DNA of 6,978 nt from NCBI GenBank assembly GCA_013331595.1, contig DUGE01000011.1, positions 1 through 6,978 on the forward strand. The letters are read 5' to 3'. Under the pieces are notes generated by a model. The model was not told the DNA's origin and searched no databases. It saw only the letters and a list, made by a program, of their open reading frames with translations. The DNA is from Microcaldota archaeon. GTDB lineage: Archaea; Micrarchaeota; Micrarchaeia; Norongarragalinales; UBA10210. The translations under genes and the position numbers were made by a program. Positions 5,987-6,978 of this stretch are shown here, in pieces (the first letter of the stretch is position 1; the number at the start of each line of letters is the position of its first letter).

Positions 5987-6978
5987 TTATTCCAAGCTCT
6001 TGTCCAAGCCAACGCGCTTGTACGCCTTGCCTGTAAAATCCTTGCGGTTGAACAGGAAGGCAGCATCAACAATCGCATTTGCCTTGATTTGCCTTGGCGC
6101 AATCTTCTTGAACGCGTCGTGCGAAACCAGGAACAAAACGCAATCGGCATCAAGCGCATCTTCAATTGAAACAATCTTGTCGTGCACCTTGCGCAGGTTC
6201 ACTTCATTCACGTACGGGTCGGTTGCAACAACCTTCGCCCCGCGGCGCACGAGCTCGGGAATTATTACCCTCGAAGGAGCTTGCCTGACATCGTCAACGT
6301 TTTCCTTGTAGGCTACTCCCATCACCGCAACCGTGCTTCCCTTGATTTTCATTCCCACGTCAGCAAGCGCACTTTCCACCAAGTCAACTGCGTGGGGCAT
6401 CATGCTGTCGTTCAGCTTGCGTGCGGTCATCATTAAATTCGGGTAGAATCCTTTTGCCTTCGCAGCCTTTAGAATGTAATAAGGATTATTTGGAAGGCAA
6501 TGGCCGCCTACGCCCGCGGAAGGTTTGGCCTTGTAGAAATTCCATTTAGTCGAGCAGGCGTCAAGGATTTCCTGCATGTCCACGCCAATGCGTTCGCACA
6601 CGAGCGCCATTTCATTGATGAACGCAATATTCACGTCACGCTGGGTGTTTTCGACAAGCTTGGAAAGCTCTGCAGTATCGGCATTGGAAACAAGAACGAT
6701 TTTCCCCTCAACTGCTTTCGAGTACAATGCTTTTGCAATCTCTCCGCTTTCTCCATCTACTCCTCCGACTACGCGCGGGGTCACGCGCACGCTGTGCTCG
6801 TTATCGCCCGGATTCAGCCTTTCGGGGCAGTGGGCGAGGAAAAAATCCGTTCCACACTTCAACCCGCTTTCCTTTTCCAAAAGAGGCTTGACAACAGTCC
6901 GGCATACGCCAGGATAAATGGTGCTTTCAATGACAACAAGCGAGCCTTTCCTCAAGCCCTTGGCAACGCTCAAGCATG
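5987..6978 (-). CDS. Nucleotide-sugar dehydrogenase, WecC/WbpA-like (UDP-HexNAc 6-dehydrogenase), 5' end outside window
   Basis: Predicted NAD-dependent enzyme oxidising C6 of UDP-GlcNAc or UDP-ManNAc to the uronic acid. The frame stays open through the right edge. The apparent TTG at 6973-6971 encodes an internal Leu of the GLRKGSLVVIEST region, so the N-terminal Rossmann domain, roughly 100 residues, is missing. About 330 residues remain. Visible are ESTIYPG, HCPERLNPG, ELSKLVENTQRDVNIAFINE (typical of UDP-HexNAc dehydrogenases) and the catalytic Cys (6499-6497) in GVGGHCLPNNPYYI. GVAYKENVDDVRQAPS in the C-terminal domain is the family's UDP-binding region. GGHC and CPERLNPG set it apart from the GGSC-type UDP-glucose dehydrogenase encoded downstream. 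The glycosyltransferase follows 30 bases after its TAA. The choice between UDP-GlcNAc and UDP-ManNAc as substrate is unresolved. Confidence 0.93.
   Translation of the reverse strand, partial: CLSVAKGLRKGSLVVIESTIYPGVCRTVVKPLLEKESGLKCGTDFFLAHCPERLNPGDNEHSVRVTPRVVGGVDGESGEIAKALYSKAVEGKIVLVSNADTAELSKLVENTQRDVNIAFINEMALVCERIGVDMQEILDACSTKWNFYKAKPSAGVGGHCLPNNPYYILKAAKAKGFYPNLMMTARKLNDSMMPHAVDLVESALADVGMKIKGSTVAVMGVAYKENVDDVRQAPSRVIIPELVRRGAKVVATDPYVNEVNLRKVHDKIVSIEDALDADCVLFLVSHDAFKKIAPRQIKANAIVDAAFLFNRKDFTGKAYKRVGLDKSLE

Noticed and set aside
5862..6311. Plus-strand open frame (149 codons) running antisense across the glycosyltransferase start and the dehydrogenase end
   Set aside because: It overlaps two well-supported genes, shows no recognisable motif and has no upstream ribosome-binding site that I can see.
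6971..6973. TTG as the start of the rightmost dehydrogenase
   Set aside because: The frame is open to the edge, and the residues there belong to the middle of the NAD-binding domain; the gene is cut by the window.

Overview
This window is a surface-polysaccharide or glycoprotein-glycan biosynthesis locus. It has seven protein-coding genes, two of them cut by the window edges. I see no RNA gene, mobile element, CRISPR array or tandem repeat. Coding density is high, base composition is roughly balanced, start codons are ATG or GTG, and strong AGGAGG ribosome-binding sites are absent. The proteins look like those of small-genome archaea (DPANN- or euryarchaeal-type sugar nucleotide enzymes), but every family here also occurs in bacteria. 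The archaeal assignment is therefore a weak inference.

Layout. On the plus strand (2-1558) a DegT-family sugar aminotransferase, missing its N-terminal half, is followed 24 bases later by a Gfo/Idh/MocA oxidoreductase. A 27-base convergent junction follows. The rest of the window is one minus-strand series. In transcription order it runs from the right edge: a WecC/WbpA-type nucleotide-sugar dehydrogenase (5' end outside the window), a GT4-like glycosyltransferase, a CE4 polysaccharide deacetylase joined to the glycosyltransferase by an ATGA overlap, a UDP-glucose 6-dehydrogenase, and, after a 113-base gap, a GalU-type UTP-glucose-1-phosphate uridylyltransferase.

How they fit together. GalU and UDP-glucose dehydrogenase make UDP-glucose and then UDP-glucuronate. 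The second dehydrogenase, the Gfo/Idh/MocA oxidoreductase and the DegT aminotransferase match the A, B and E steps of the Pseudomonas Wbp route and the related Methanococcus route. In that route C6 of UDP-GlcNAc is oxidised, C3 is oxidised, and C3 is then transaminated to give a 2,3-diamino uronic acid nucleotide. The acetyltransferase (WbpD) and epimerase (WbpI) steps are not in the window. The glycosyltransferase and deacetylase would assemble and trim the glycan. I see a coherent known type of pathway rather than a clearly new system. The most notable details are altered catalytic motifs in the oxidoreductase and the deacetylase.
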